Of a stretch of DNA of 64,000 nucleotides, positions 53,316-62,126 are shown piece after piece; within the stretch, counting starts at the first letter, position 1; each line of letters begins with the position of its first letter. Both the position numbers and the translations under genes were made by a program. The notes beneath the pieces are model-generated. The model saw nothing but the letters and a program-made list of their open reading frames with translations, was not told the DNA's origin and did no database searches. Source of the DNA: Staphylospora marina (lineage in GTDB: Bacteria > Bacillota > Bacilli > Thermoactinomycetales > Thermoactinomycetaceae); the NCBI RefSeq assembly GCF_003856495.1, contig NZ_CP034118.1:662001-726000 (forward strand), read 5' to 3'.

Positions 53316-56300
53316 ATGACCCAGCAAAAAGGCATCTTTGAGGAGATCAAACGAGAAAACAAAGCCTATCCTGATCAGCAAGTTGTGCTGCCGCTCAGCC
53401 CGAGTGATTATCTTGAATCGCTGATTCATCATACGGCTCGTCAATTAGAACACCGGTTTCGGAAACTGATTCGTGAAGCGAAACATGTGCAAATGCTGGA
53501 TCTCGTTCAAAAGATCGGTGAATTAGTAGAGAAAGATGCTCATGAAAAACTAAGCTTACCACTTTCGAAGATTATGTACCGATTTGATCAACAGGAATTT
53601 CCAGTGATCTATGATCAATCACTGACGAAACTGCAGTTGATCGCCAACGAGTCGCAGACAATGAACAATTTCTTTAAATCCTTGAAGTTTGAGATGCTCA
53701 CTTCAGATTCAGTGGATTTTATGGTTAGTTTTGTGCGAAAGTCTGGGGTTCAGCTTTTGATTCGTCCGCTTCAAGAATTAGAACGCCTTGGCAAGCGCGT
53801 TCGAGTTTTGACTTCGACGTACATGAATATTACGGAGCCCGAGGCTTTGAAGAAATTGCTCGGCTTTTCAAATGTTGAAGTGAGGGTTTATCAAACAGAG
53901 GGTGAATCGTTCCATACGAAAGCCTACCTCTTCCACCGAGATTCTGGACTGAACTCCGTAATCATTGGTTCATCCAACTTGTCGCATTCTGCGTTACGCA
54001 ATGGGTATGAGTGGAATGTGAAAATACCGAGTGCAGGTTATTTGCCCATCTATGATCAGGCCAAGCAAAAGTTTCAACAAACATGGGAAGACCGCAAGGC
54101 CATCGCCATCGACGAGGCGTGGTTGAATCAATATCAGATGGTCTTTCAGCAAGCGAAGATGAAGAAGAAAGAGAGTGAAGTCCTGTTACAGCCGAAACCC
54201 ATATATCTCACTGATCGGTCATCTCCACCCGTTCAACCGAATGGGATGCAAGAACAAGCGTTGAAAGCATTGAAGCAAAGCCGATGGAATGGCCACAAAA
54301 AAGGGATGATTATCGCAGCCACGGGTACGGGGAAGACCTATTTGTCAGCATTCGATGTGTTTGATGTGAAGCCGAAGCGCTTGTTGTTTATTGCTCATCG
54401 TGAAGAGTTGTTAGATCGAGCGATGGAAACATTTTCACATGTATTTGGACGGGACGATCTCTTTGGAAAACTAACGGGCAATGAAAAACAAGTCCATCGG
54501 CCATACCTGTTTAGCACCATTCAAACCTTAAGTAGAGATGATACGCTATATGCATTTGAAAAAGATGAATTTGACTATATCATTGTTGACGAATTTCACC
54601 GTGCAGGTGCTGATAGTTATCTAAAGGTCCTTGATTATTTTTCTCCCCATTTCTTGCTGGGAATGACCGCAACGCCAGAACGGGCTGATGGAAAAGATGT
54701 ATTTCGCTTGGTGGATTATCATGTGATCTACGAGATTCGGCTTCGAGATGCCCTTGAACATGATTTGCTTGTGCCATTTCATTATTTTGGGCTTTCCGAT
54801 GATACGGTGAACTATGAAAAAGTAAAGCGTGTACACGGCCTTTATGATGAAGAAGATCTCACGCGCGCCCTGAGTACGAACAAGCGCGTCGATTACATTT
54901 TGGATATGATCCGGACGTATGGATATGATGGAGATCGCATGATCGCGCTAGGATTTTGCGCCAGCGTGCGACACGCGGAATATATGGCCGAGCAGTTTAC
55001 TCAACGTGGAATTCTTGCAGTCAGCCTCACGGGGAAACATTCGCCGGAATATCGGAGAAAGATGGTTCAGCGATTGGAAGATGAGCATGACCCTCTTCAG
55101 ATAATCTTTACGGTGGATATCTTCAATGAAGGCATCGACATTCCGAAGTGTAATTTGATTCTTTTCCTTCGACCCACCGAATCACCCACTGTCTTTATGC
55201 AACAGCTAGGCCGTGGACTGCGAAAGACTGAAGGGAAAGAGTTTGTCACGATATTGGATTTTATCGGAAATTGCCACAAGTCCTTTGTCATCCCGCTGGC
55301 ACTTTCAGGCCAAACCAATCATCGGGCTTTTGACCGGGACTCCCTTCGAATCGCTGTTCAACATGAATTTGCAGATTTACCTGGTGGATCGTATGTCGAT
55401 TTAGAGCCGATTGCTCAGAAGGAGATTCTGAAAAGAATTGAGCAGATCAAAATGGATTCCAACGAGATGCTAAAAAATCTGTACGAGCAGTTTAAGAAGG
55501 ATTTGGGGCGCTCTCCGGAGCTGATCGACTTTTTATACACAGAAAACGCTCCAAGTGTCACATTTTTCATCCAAAAGTATGGGTCATGGGTAAAAACGAA
55601 AGAAAGAATGAAGGACCTTTCATCCTTCGATGAGAAACTGCTTCAACATCCATATGGTCTGGAAGTGGTTCAACGATTGGAGCAGATGCTTCCTCTGAAG
55701 TGGCCCTATGAGTTTATCTTGCTTGAATGGGCCATGGAGAAAGGCTCCATCACAGTCGAAGATGTGCTTTCACGACTAGAAAAGAAGTTTTGCTTACAGT
55801 TGGACAAGGAAAAACACATGAACCGTATTTTGCGTGCTATGGAACGTTGCTCACAGCCTTATAAAAAGCAGTCATGGAGTTTTGGAAGCGTGGAGCATGA
55901 AGTATTCAACGTGGATCCTTCATTTGTTTCATGGCTCCAGGACGAGCAAGTCTTGGAATATGTGCGAGAGCGTATCGATTATGGGCTCATTGAATACCGC
56001 AGAGGGTACCAACCTGAACGGTCCTTGGGAGATGGGCAACCGTTTATTCTGTATCAAAACTATACGCGAAACGATGTTCTTGTTTTGTCAGGTTCAAAAG
56101 ACAAAGAGGGCTCTTGGCGTGAGGGAGTCAGTTGCGTTGGAGATCATTATTTCCTCTTTGTCAATCTAAACAAGGGCGAGTCAGTGGCCGAGCACCTCAA
56201 ATATAAGGACTATTTCATCGATCCATCGCATTTCCATTGGCAGAGTCAAAACCAAACTTCACATGAATCCATGAGAGGAAAAGACTACGTGTTACATAAA

Positions 56301-56483
56301 GAGAGAGGGAAACACATCCATTTGTTCGTTCGCAAATTTGAAAAAATGCATGGCTTGACTCTCCCGTTTATGTATCTAGGGGAAGTCGATTATGTTTCCA
56401 GCCATGGCGACAAACCCATGAATATCACTTGGCGCCTTCATCATACCATTCCTGAACACATTTTCATCGACCTCATCCGTTGA
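53316..56483 (+). CDS. PLD nuclease - SF2 helicase - DUF3427 protein (predicted defence)
   Basis: A 1055-residue protein. N-terminal 270 residues include a phospholipase-D-type nuclease half-site, SFHTKAYLFHRD...GSSNLS (His-x-Lys, about 205-232). A superfamily 2 helicase follows: Walker A AATGTGKTYLS (about 338), motif II VDEFHRAG (DEFH variant, about 425), motif III MTATPER and motif VI QQLGRGLRKTEG (about 630). The rest (about 680-1055) matches the layout of DUF3427 proteins. Such single-gene fusions are considered defence-related. GC content is clearly lower than the surrounding core, which suggests transfer. ATG 53316 with GTGGAGG 11 bases upstream; GTG 53298 is possible. Confidence 0.85.
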   Translation: MTQQKGIFEEIKRENKAYPDQQVVLPLSPSDYLESLIHHTARQLEHRFRKLIREAKHVQMLDLVQKIGELVEKDAHEKLSLPLSKIMYRFDQQEFPVIYDQSLTKLQLIANESQTMNNFFKSLKFEMLTSDSVDFMVSFVRKSGVQLLIRPLQELERLGKRVRVLTSTYMNITEPEALKKLLGFSNVEVRVYQTEGESFHTKAYLFHRDSGLNSVIIGSSNLSHSALRNGYEWNVKIPSAGYLPIYDQAKQKFQQTWEDRKAIAIDEAWLNQYQMVFQQAKMKKKESEVLLQPKPIYLTDRSSPPVQPNGMQEQALKALKQSRWNGHKKGMIIAATGTGKTYLSAFDVFDVKPKRLLFIAHREELLDRAMETFSHVFGRDDLFGKLTGNEKQVHRPYLFSTIQTLSRDDTLYAFEKDEFDYIIVDEFHRAGADSYLKVLDYFSPHFLLGMTATPERADGKDVFRLVDYHVIYEIRLRDALEHDLLVPFHYFGLSDDTVNYEKVKRVHGLYDEEDLTRALSTNKRVDYILDMIRTYGYDGDRMIALGFCASVRHAEYMAEQFTQRGILAVSLTGKHSPEYRRKMVQRLEDEHDPLQIIFTVDIFNEGIDIPKCNLILFLRPTESPTVFMQQLGRGLRKTEGKEFVTILDFIGNCHKSFVIPLALSGQTNHRAFDRDSLRIAVQHEFADLPGGSYVDLEPIAQKEILKRIEQIKMDSNEMLKNLYEQFKKDLGRSPELIDFLYTENAPSVTFFIQKYGSWVKTKERMKDLSSFDEKLLQHPYGLEVVQRLEQMLPLKWPYEFILLEWAMEKGSITVEDVLSRLEKKFCLQLDKEKHMNRILRAMERCSQPYKKQSWSFGSVEHEVFNVDPSFVSWLQDEQVLEYVRERIDYGLIEYRRGYQPERSLGDGQPFILYQNYTRNDVLVLSGSKDKEGSWREGVSCVGDHYFLFVNLNKGESVAEHLKYKDYFIDPSHFHWQSQNQTSHESMRGKDYVLHKERGKHIHLFVRKFEKMHGLTLPFMYLGEVDYVSSHGDKPMNITWRLHHTIPEHIFIDLIR

Positions 56484-56509
56484 CAAGTCCATCAATTCCT
56501 TTCACTATG

Positions 56510-56560
56510 AAAACAGGCCGATCTTCACGAAATCGTGATTGATTCGGGCCTGTTTTCTTC
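56510..56560 (+). terminator. Terminator after the helicase
   Basis: AAAACAGGCC pairs with GGCCTGTTTT, with a further inner CACGA/TCGTG stem, then TTCTTCTG. Confidence 0.85.
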
Positions 56561-56584
56561 TGTGGAGAGAAAGGAGTGCATCCC

Positions 56585-57361
56585 ATGCACTTTCTGACAA
56601 GCCGATTGAAGCTGTTGGAGCGGAAAGAGGGGGAATCTTCATCGGAGGATCGCCGATGGAACGGTCGAAAGGAGCAGAAATTGAAAAAGCTGCGCAGCAT
56701 GCAGAGAAGGCGGCGGATTGAGTCGTCCCTGCAACGGGCGAAGCGGCAAGGGCCCCGCTGGGTGGGCAACGGGCTTCTGGTGCTTTTGGTGATCGCCCTT
56801 GTCTCCGTGCTCGCGTATTTCGGGGTGAGGTGGTGGAAAGCCGCCAATCTGAATGCGGAAGAAAATGCCGCGATCATCACGGCACTGGTCGGTGCGGCGA
56901 CGGTATTGGCGACGCTGGTGGCGAACTATCGGTCCAACTGGCAAAACCGCCGGAGTTTCGCGCATTCGAGGGTGTATGAACGCAAGTTGGAAGCGTACAC
57001 GAAGATGGCCGAAGTGTTTTTCCGGATGAATCATGCCTTCTTCCTTTACGATGATTCGGGGAACCGGGCGTACGGGGAGGAAGCCCGGGACCTGTATGTT
57101 CAGGTGGTGAAAGAGCTGGTCCCCAGGCATTTGCTCTTCATTTCCCATGAAGTGTTGGACCTCATCAATGACATGGCCAAGGTGATCCCTGTGCCCGGTG
57201 AGGAAGAGGACCGGGAAGTGGAGGAGAAGTATTTCCGCTTTTTGATGGAGTACTACGAACCTCTGATGGATGCGTTTCACAAGGAGCTGGGAACGGAGTC
57301 GATCACGGAAGAGCTCCGGGACATGGTGCAGTACCATCCCGAGATGTTCAACCGGTTTTGA
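56585..57361 (+). CDS. Unknown membrane protein with two helices and cytosolic domain
   Basis: A 258-residue protein. The first 55 residues are very basic. Two hydrophobic helices follow at about 60-82 (GNGLLVLLVIALVSVLAYFG) and 98-115 (IITALVGAATVLATLVA). Next is a soluble helical domain of about 140 residues rich in aromatic and acidic residues (RVYERKLEAYTKMAEVFFRMN). ATG 56585 is eight bases from AGAAAGGAG. The layout resembles small effector-type membrane proteins but no family is recognised. It faces the NUDIX gene across a shared terminator. Confidence 0.65.
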   Translation: MHFLTSRLKLLERKEGESSSEDRRWNGRKEQKLKKLRSMQRRRRIESSLQRAKRQGPRWVGNGLLVLLVIALVSVLAYFGVRWWKAANLNAEENAAIITALVGAATVLATLVANYRSNWQNRRSFAHSRVYERKLEAYTKMAEVFFRMNHAFFLYDDSGNRAYGEEARDLYVQVVKELVPRHLLFISHEVLDLINDMAKVIPVPGEEEDREVEEKYFRFLMEYYEPLMDAFHKELGTESITEELRDMVQYHPEMFNRF

Positions 57362-57371
57362 GTCTCCAAAC

Positions 57372-57430
57372 GAAATCGTCCGCGAACGGACTGCGTCATT
57401 TGACGGCCTGTTCGCGGACGATTTTTTTTA
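57372..57430. terminator. Bidirectional terminator
   Basis: AAATCGTCCGCGAAC pairs perfectly with GTTCGCGGACGATTT, flanked by A-rich and T-rich ends. It spans the stop region of the convergent NUDIX gene. Confidence 0.85.
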
Positions 57431-57797
57431 CGGCGGGGATGTCGGCAGGCGCCCAATTCAGGGTTTCCAGTTCGCTCACCGGCAACCACCGCAGCTCGGC
57501 ATGCTCCCGCGGAACGGGGGTTCCCCGAATGATGGTGGCTTCATACGTGATGAGCCGCACCCGGACGCCGGGATAGTCATGCAACGTGTCTTCCACCATG
57601 TTGCCCACTCGGATGTCGCACCCCAGTTCTTCGCGGATTTCGCGGACCAGCGTCTCTTCGGGTGTCTCCCCCGGATCGATCTTGCCGCCGGGAAATTCCC
57701 ACAGATTGGGCATGGACATGGTTTCGGAACGCAACGCACAGAGAACGTCTCCCGATTCATTGCGAATGACGGCGCCGACCACGTCGACCTGTTTCAT
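57396..57797 (-). CDS. NUDIX hydrolase (MutT-like)
   Basis: A 133-residue NUDIX protein with a complete Nudix box GGKIDPGETPEETLVREIREELG (Gly, the RE...EE glutamates). The N-terminal KQVDVVGAVIRNESGDVLCALR and FPGG fit MutT/8-oxo-dGTP diphosphatases that clean the nucleotide pool. ATG 57797 lies eight bases from AAGGAG; the extra ten codons upstream lack a ribosome binding site. Confidence 0.88.
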   Translation of the reverse strand: MKQVDVVGAVIRNESGDVLCALRSETMSMPNLWEFPGGKIDPGETPEETLVREIREELGCDIRVGNMVEDTLHDYPGVRVRLITYEATIIRGTPVPREHAELRWLPVSELETLNWAPADIPAVKKIVREQAVK

Positions 57798-57853
57798 GGC
57801 TTGACTCCTTTTGAGCATATTTTCCACATTGTAGCATGATGGACATGGAATGT

Positions 57854-58486
57854 TTACCCGGTCGGGGCATCCATGGCTTCCTGCATGCGCCGGAAAAAGC
57901 GTCCCACGTGTTCACCGTCCAGCAGGGCGTGGTGAGCCTGGATGTTCAGCGGGAGCAGGATCTTTTCGTCTTGGGTGAAATACTTGCCGATCGCGAACCG
58001 GGGAATGCAGTCGCCGCCTTTCAGGGAAACCGGATGGGTGACGGAAGTGAACGACACCCACGGCATGCTGGTGACGTAGATCAGGTCATCCCGGGGTTCG
58101 TCGTCGGGGTTCAAAGTTTCCCGGTTCTTCGCCTCTTCCATGACGGGCAGGCCGGCACGGACGAACGCTTCCAGGGACTCGTGCCAGGCGACATCCGCGA
58201 ACACGAAGATGCCGGAGGGGGTCATCAGGGTGAAGGACGGATGCACCACGTCATGCTCGATGACTTCGTCCCCCCGCATGCGAAGGCGGAATTCGGGAAT
58301 CGCGTTGGCCGTCTTTGTCAGCGCATGGAGCACGGACAGGAAAAACGGCAGGTTTCGCTCCTTGATGAACCGCCTGTACCGGGTGATGTCCAGGTTGGCG
58401 GTGAGGCTGAACCAGGGGAAGTCCATCCGCCGGAACAGCTCGTAGTGTTGACGCCTCTTCCAGGATGAAAGGTCGATCCGTTTCAT
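57854..58486 (-). CDS. Chloramphenicol-acetyltransferase-family protein
   Basis: A 210-residue protein with the CAT trimer fold. The catalytic His is in QAHHALLDGEHVGRFF near the C-terminus (CAT motif HHAxxDGxH). N-terminal FPWFSLTANLDITRY and the FTLMTPSG strand also match. The length is normal for CAT (about 215). Chromosomal homologues often do not confer chloramphenicol resistance, so drug specificity is open. ATG 58486 is preferred, 12 bases from AAAGG; ATG 58498 directly abuts it. Confidence 0.85.
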   Translation of the reverse strand: MKRIDLSSWKRRQHYELFRRMDFPWFSLTANLDITRYRRFIKERNLPFFLSVLHALTKTANAIPEFRLRMRGDEVIEHDVVHPSFTLMTPSGIFVFADVAWHESLEAFVRAGLPVMEEAKNRETLNPDDEPRDDLIYVTSMPWVSFTSVTHPVSLKGGDCIPRFAIGKYFTQDEKILLPLNIQAHHALLDGEHVGRFFRRMQEAMDAPTG

Positions 58487-58600
58487 GATGTGAGTCATCC
58501 TTTGATCCGGCCGCGGCCGCATTATACGGCGCTTTTTTGAACGCGGATAGGGTTTCGACTCACATTGTAACACGGGAGGCGAAGAATCGGACATCTTCCG

Positions 58601-58632
58601 AAAAAAATCCCCCGCTGATGGCGAGGGAGGTA
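58601..58632 (-). terminator. Terminator of the sugar ABC operon
   Basis: On the minus strand CTCCCTCGC pairs imperfectly with GCGGGGGA, followed by TTTTTTT, just after the last permease gene. Confidence 0.65.
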
Positions 58633-58642
58633 CGCTTGCTTT

Positions 58643-59461
58643 TTATCCTTTCAGTGCACCGGCCAAAAGACCGCGAATGAAATACCTTCCCAGGAAGATG
58701 TAGACGAGCAGGGTGGGCAGCGCGGCCATCAGCGCGCCGGCCATCTGGACGTTGAATTGGACGATTTGGCTGCCGGACAAGTTTTGCAGCGCCACCATGA
58801 TCGGCTGATTGGTTGTGTTGGTAATGGTGACGGCAAAGAGGAACTCGTTCCAGATCTGGGTGAATTGCCAGATGCCCGTGACGACGAAGCCGGGAACGGA
58901 GAGCGGCAGGATGATGCGCCGGTACGCGCTCCAGATGCCGCAGCCGTCGATTTGCGCCGATTCGATGATCTCCTTCGGCACGGCGGCGTAAAAGTTGCGG
59001 AAAATCAGGGTGGTGATCGGAAGACCGTACACCACGTGGACGAGGATCAAACCGGGAATGGTGTTGTACAGCTGAATGCTCTGCAAAAAACGGATCAGCG
59101 GGATCAGGATGCTCTGGTACGGGATGAACATCCCGAACAAGATGGCGGTGAACAGGACGTGGTCCCCTTTGAAGCGCCATTTGGCGAATACGTACCCGTT
59201 CAGGGAACCCAGCAGGGCGGACAGCACCGTGGCGGGGACGGCCAGCAGAATGGTGTTCCAAAAATGAGGGGAGAGTTTCTCCCAGGCGACGCCGTAGCTG
59301 CTCAGATCGAAGGCGGAGGGAAGGTTCCACATGTTTTCCAGGGTGGCTTCATGCACCGGTTTCAGGCTGGTGACGACCACCACGTAGACGGGAACGAGGA
59401 AACACAAGGCCAAGAGGATGAGGATGGCGTAGATGCCGAAGCGACTGAGGGATCGGGTCAT
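58643..59461 (-). CDS. Sugar ABC transporter permease, MalG type
   Basis: A 272-residue inner-membrane permease with six helices. The coupling EAA loop is seen as EIIESAQIDGCGIWSAYRRIILPL (about residues 162-185). A short N-terminal cytosolic piece, then the first helix ILILLALCFLVPVYVVVV. The start overlaps the upstream permease stop by four bases. Third gene of a binding protein-permease-permease operon. Likely glucose or mannose, from the partner binding protein. Confidence 0.92.
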   Translation of the reverse strand: MTRSLSRFGIYAILILLALCFLVPVYVVVVTSLKPVHEATLENMWNLPSAFDLSSYGVAWEKLSPHFWNTILLAVPATVLSALLGSLNGYVFAKWRFKGDHVLFTAILFGMFIPYQSILIPLIRFLQSIQLYNTIPGLILVHVVYGLPITTLIFRNFYAAVPKEIIESAQIDGCGIWSAYRRIILPLSVPGFVVTGIWQFTQIWNEFLFAVTITNTTNQPIMVALQNLSGSQIVQFNVQMAGALMAALPTLLVYIFLGRYFIRGLLAGALKG

Positions 59462-60426
59462 CGGCCGGATGCCTCCTTCCTTCCCCCGGAGAGAAGCTGA
59501 GGCAGGATCAACAGGGTGACCAACAGAAGCATGATGACGGAAATGGCGGCTCCGTGCGCGTAGTGGTTCCCTTTGAACGTGGTCTCCACCATGTAGACGC
59601 CGGGCATGTCGGTGACAAAGCCCGCGCCGGGACCGGTCATGGCATAGATGAGGTCAAAGATTTTGAGCGAGATGTGTCCGAGGATGATGATCGCACTGAT
59701 GGTGACCGGTTTCAGTTGAGGGAGCAGGACATGGCGAAACACTTGCCATTCCGAGGCGCCGTCCACCCGGGCGGCTTCCCGGATTTCTTCCGGAATGGAG
59801 CGCAGACCGGACAGATACAGCGCCATGGTGAAGCCGGACAGCTGCCAAACCGCCGCGACGATCACCGCCAGGAGGGCCAGCGGCACCCCGATTTGAATCG
59901 GTCCCCACTGCACGCCCGGAATCACTTCCGGATGGATGTACCAGAGGGGAGGTTCCTCCACTCCCAGTTTTTTCAGCAGCAAATTGATGCCCGTGGACGG
60001 GTTGAAGATCCACTGCCACACCACACCCGTCACGATGAACGACAAGGCCATGGGAAAGAGAAAGAGATTGCGCAGCCAGACTTCTCCCCGGATCCGGCTG
60101 TCCAGCAGCAGGGCCAGCGCGAGACCGAGCAGGAGGCAGCAGACGATGAACAGGACGGTGAACACCACCGTGTTCCGGAGATCGGACAGAAAGCGGAAAT
60201 CGGAAAAAAGGAAACGGTAATTGTCCAGACCGGCAAAGGTGAAATCGGGGACAAACGTGTTCCAACGGGTGAAAGAAATCCATCCGGTCCAGCCGATGAA
60301 CCCGTACACGAAGACGGCGATCAGCAGGACGGATGGAAGGATGAACAGAAAGGCCGCCAGGCGTTCCCGGTTTTTCCGTACAAGCGGCAAGGCGGCGGGG
60401 GCGGACGATTTCTCGTGGCGGTTCAT
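59458..60426 (-). CDS. Sugar ABC transporter permease, MalF type
   Basis: A 322-residue permease with six to seven helices. The EAA loop is EEIREAARVDGASEWQVFRHVLLPQL (about residue 215-240). The first helix is LAAFLFILPSVLLIAVFVYGF after a 22-residue cytosolic head. ATG 60426, with AAGGAGG about 14 bases upstream. A stable stem-loop separates it from the binding protein gene. Confidence 0.92.
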   Translation of the reverse strand: MNRHEKSSAPAALPLVRKNRERLAAFLFILPSVLLIAVFVYGFIGWTGWISFTRWNTFVPDFTFAGLDNYRFLFSDFRFLSDLRNTVVFTVLFIVCCLLLGLALALLLDSRIRGEVWLRNLFLFPMALSFIVTGVVWQWIFNPSTGINLLLKKLGVEEPPLWYIHPEVIPGVQWGPIQIGVPLALLAVIVAAVWQLSGFTMALYLSGLRSIPEEIREAARVDGASEWQVFRHVLLPQLKPVTISAIIILGHISLKIFDLIYAMTGPGAGFVTDMPGVYMVETTFKGNHYAHGAAISVIMLLLVTLLILPQLLSGGRKEASGR

Positions 60427-60456
60427 GAAACGGCTTCAGCCTCCTTGCAAAAGTGG

Positions 60457-60491
60457 CCCCGGGCGTCGGAAAAACCGGCTGCCGCCCGGGG
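60457..60491 (-). other. Intra-operon stem-loop after the binding-protein gene
   Basis: CCCCGGGCG pairs with CGCCCGGGG in the 71-base gap between binding protein and permease. Without a T run, it is more likely a transcript-stabilising or attenuating hairpin that keeps binding-protein levels above permease levels. Confidence 0.6.
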
Positions 60492-60497
60492 AATGGT

Positions 60498-61793
60498 TCA
60501 CTTCGCCAAACCGTTTTGTGCGGCGGCCTGTTTCAGACCCTGAATGGCTTGATCCACGTTTCCTTGCGTCACGAACGTGTTGATCAGCTGGTTGAACGCG
60601 GTGACGAATCCTTCCGGTGCCGCGGAGCCGTGGACCAGCGAGGGTACCAACTGATCCGTTTTGAACTGTTCCATCGTTTGCTTGCCGTATTCGTCATAGT
60701 TGGAAACGTCCGCATCCAACCGGGCCGGGATGGACCCCTTCAGCGGGTTGAATGCATCCTGCCCTTCCACCGATCCCAACACCGCCAGGAATTTCTTGAC
60801 GGCGTCCGGGTGTTTGGCGCCTTTCGGCAGACCGAACGTGTCCGTCACGACGAGGAACATTCCACCGGTTCCCGGTGACGGTTCCCAGCCGAAGTCGGTG
60901 CCTGCAGCCAGTTTCAAGTCCGTGGTGAAATATCCTTTCACCCAGTCGCCCATCACGTTCATGGCCGCGTCGCCCTTGGCCACCAGTTGGGCGGCATCCT
61001 GCCAGTTGCGTGCGGCATGGTCCGTGTTTGCGTAAGACAGCATCTTCTTGAAGTGTTCAAATGCCTGGCGGATGCGCGGATCATCCAGGGACAGCTGTCC
61101 TTTCCACAGCTTGCCGTAGTCTTCGGCACCCAGCGTGGCCAAAAGCACGGACTCAAACAGATGCGTCGCCGCCCAGGGCTCTTTGTCCCCCAGGGCCAGC
61201 GGGGTCACGCCTTTGGCTTTCAGCTGCTCGGCCACCGTGAAAAACTCGTCCAGCGTCGCAGGTGGTTTCAGACCGTGTTGGTCGAACACTTTTTTGTTGT
61301 ACCAGAGCACGTTGCTCCGGTGCACGTTCACCGGAACGGAGTAAATGTGTCCGTCTTTGCTCACCAAGTCGATCAGGGCGGCGGGGAACTTGTCCTTCCA
61401 CCCTTCCTGTTCATACAGGCTGTCCAGGGGCTCCATCTTGCCGGCCGCCACCCAGCTGTCATTCAGCTCCGATCCTCCGTGCACCTGGAACGTGTCCGGC
61501 GGATCTCCGGCCTGCATCCGCGTGGCCAGCACCGTCTTGGCATTGGTGCCCGCACCTCCGGCCACCGCCGCGTTGATCACTTCCATGTCGGGATGTTTCT
61601 GTTTGAACACGTCGATCAGGGCTTTCAATCCGGCTTCCTCACCCGCGCCCGTCCACCAGCTGAAAATTTCCACCTGGTTGGTCTTGGACGGATCCGAAGG
61701 CGAAGCGCCGGAACTGCAAGCCGTCAGGGACAACACGACCGACAGAGCGACAGACAACGCGCGAATCGGTTTTCCGGCAAATGCTCTGAACAA
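60498..61793 (-). CDS. Glucose/mannose-type ABC transporter binding lipoprotein
   Basis: A 431-residue lipoprotein (signal ending LSLTAC, Cys 26). The mature sequence strongly resembles glucose/galactose/mannose-binding proteins of Thermus and GtsA of Pseudomonas. Examples are EIFSWWTGAGEEAGLKALI, NAKTVLATRMQAGDPPDTFQ, SVPVNVHRSNVLWY, NVMGDWVKGY and the end-domain EGQDAFNPLKGSIPARLD. TTG 61793 follows GGGAGGGA. First gene of the operon. No ATPase gene is present here, so a shared MsiK/MalK-type ATPase must be used. Confidence 0.9.
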   Translation of the reverse strand: MFRAFAGKPIRALSVALSVVLSLTACSSGASPSDPSKTNQVEIFSWWTGAGEEAGLKALIDVFKQKHPDMEVINAAVAGGAGTNAKTVLATRMQAGDPPDTFQVHGGSELNDSWVAAGKMEPLDSLYEQEGWKDKFPAALIDLVSKDGHIYSVPVNVHRSNVLWYNKKVFDQHGLKPPATLDEFFTVAEQLKAKGVTPLALGDKEPWAATHLFESVLLATLGAEDYGKLWKGQLSLDDPRIRQAFEHFKKMLSYANTDHAARNWQDAAQLVAKGDAAMNVMGDWVKGYFTTDLKLAAGTDFGWEPSPGTGGMFLVVTDTFGLPKGAKHPDAVKKFLAVLGSVEGQDAFNPLKGSIPARLDADVSNYDEYGKQTMEQFKTDQLVPSLVHGSAAPEGFVTAFNQLINTFVTQGNVDQAIQGLKQAAAQNGLAK

Positions 61794-62126
61794 AAGGCGT
61801 CCCTCCCCGGATGATGGGTGGTGATGTGTGGAGCGGAAAATCGTGACAACACAAAGGCGTTCTAATGCGAATTATAAATGAATCTTGATTATTTGAAAAG
61901 TTCTTGAACATTCGAGGGTGGGAAATCCCATCAGTCGACAGAAAAACGACAGCAACCCTCGAGTTTCATATCATCAACGCAAAAAAATAAAGTGAGTACT
62001 CACTATAATTTTCTTGCAACACATGGTATGATGAGGGCAAGGGAGGAAGATCCCGGCGAGTGCGGCGAGTTCGGAAATCATATCCATGGTCTTATCGGAC
62101 GACAACGTCGGAAAGGAGTCCTCGGG
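61794..62126. other. Divergent control region between sugar ABC operon and Rph/PpsA-like gene
   Basis: About 330 bases with no gene. It contains the palindrome at 61991 and an AT-rich segment at 61860-61890 that may hold the leftward promoter. The GAAAGGAG site at 62111-62118 belongs to the gene starting at 62127. Confidence 0.45.
61991..62009. promoter_or_regulatory. Palindromic operator next to a TATAAT box
   Basis: AGTGAGTACTCACT (61991-62004) is a perfect 14-bp palindrome of the TGAGTACTCA kind bound by many TetR-family repressors. It runs directly into TATAAT (62004-62009). A repressor bound here would block rightward transcription of the gene at 62127. No TetR gene is in the window. 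Confidence 0.6.
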
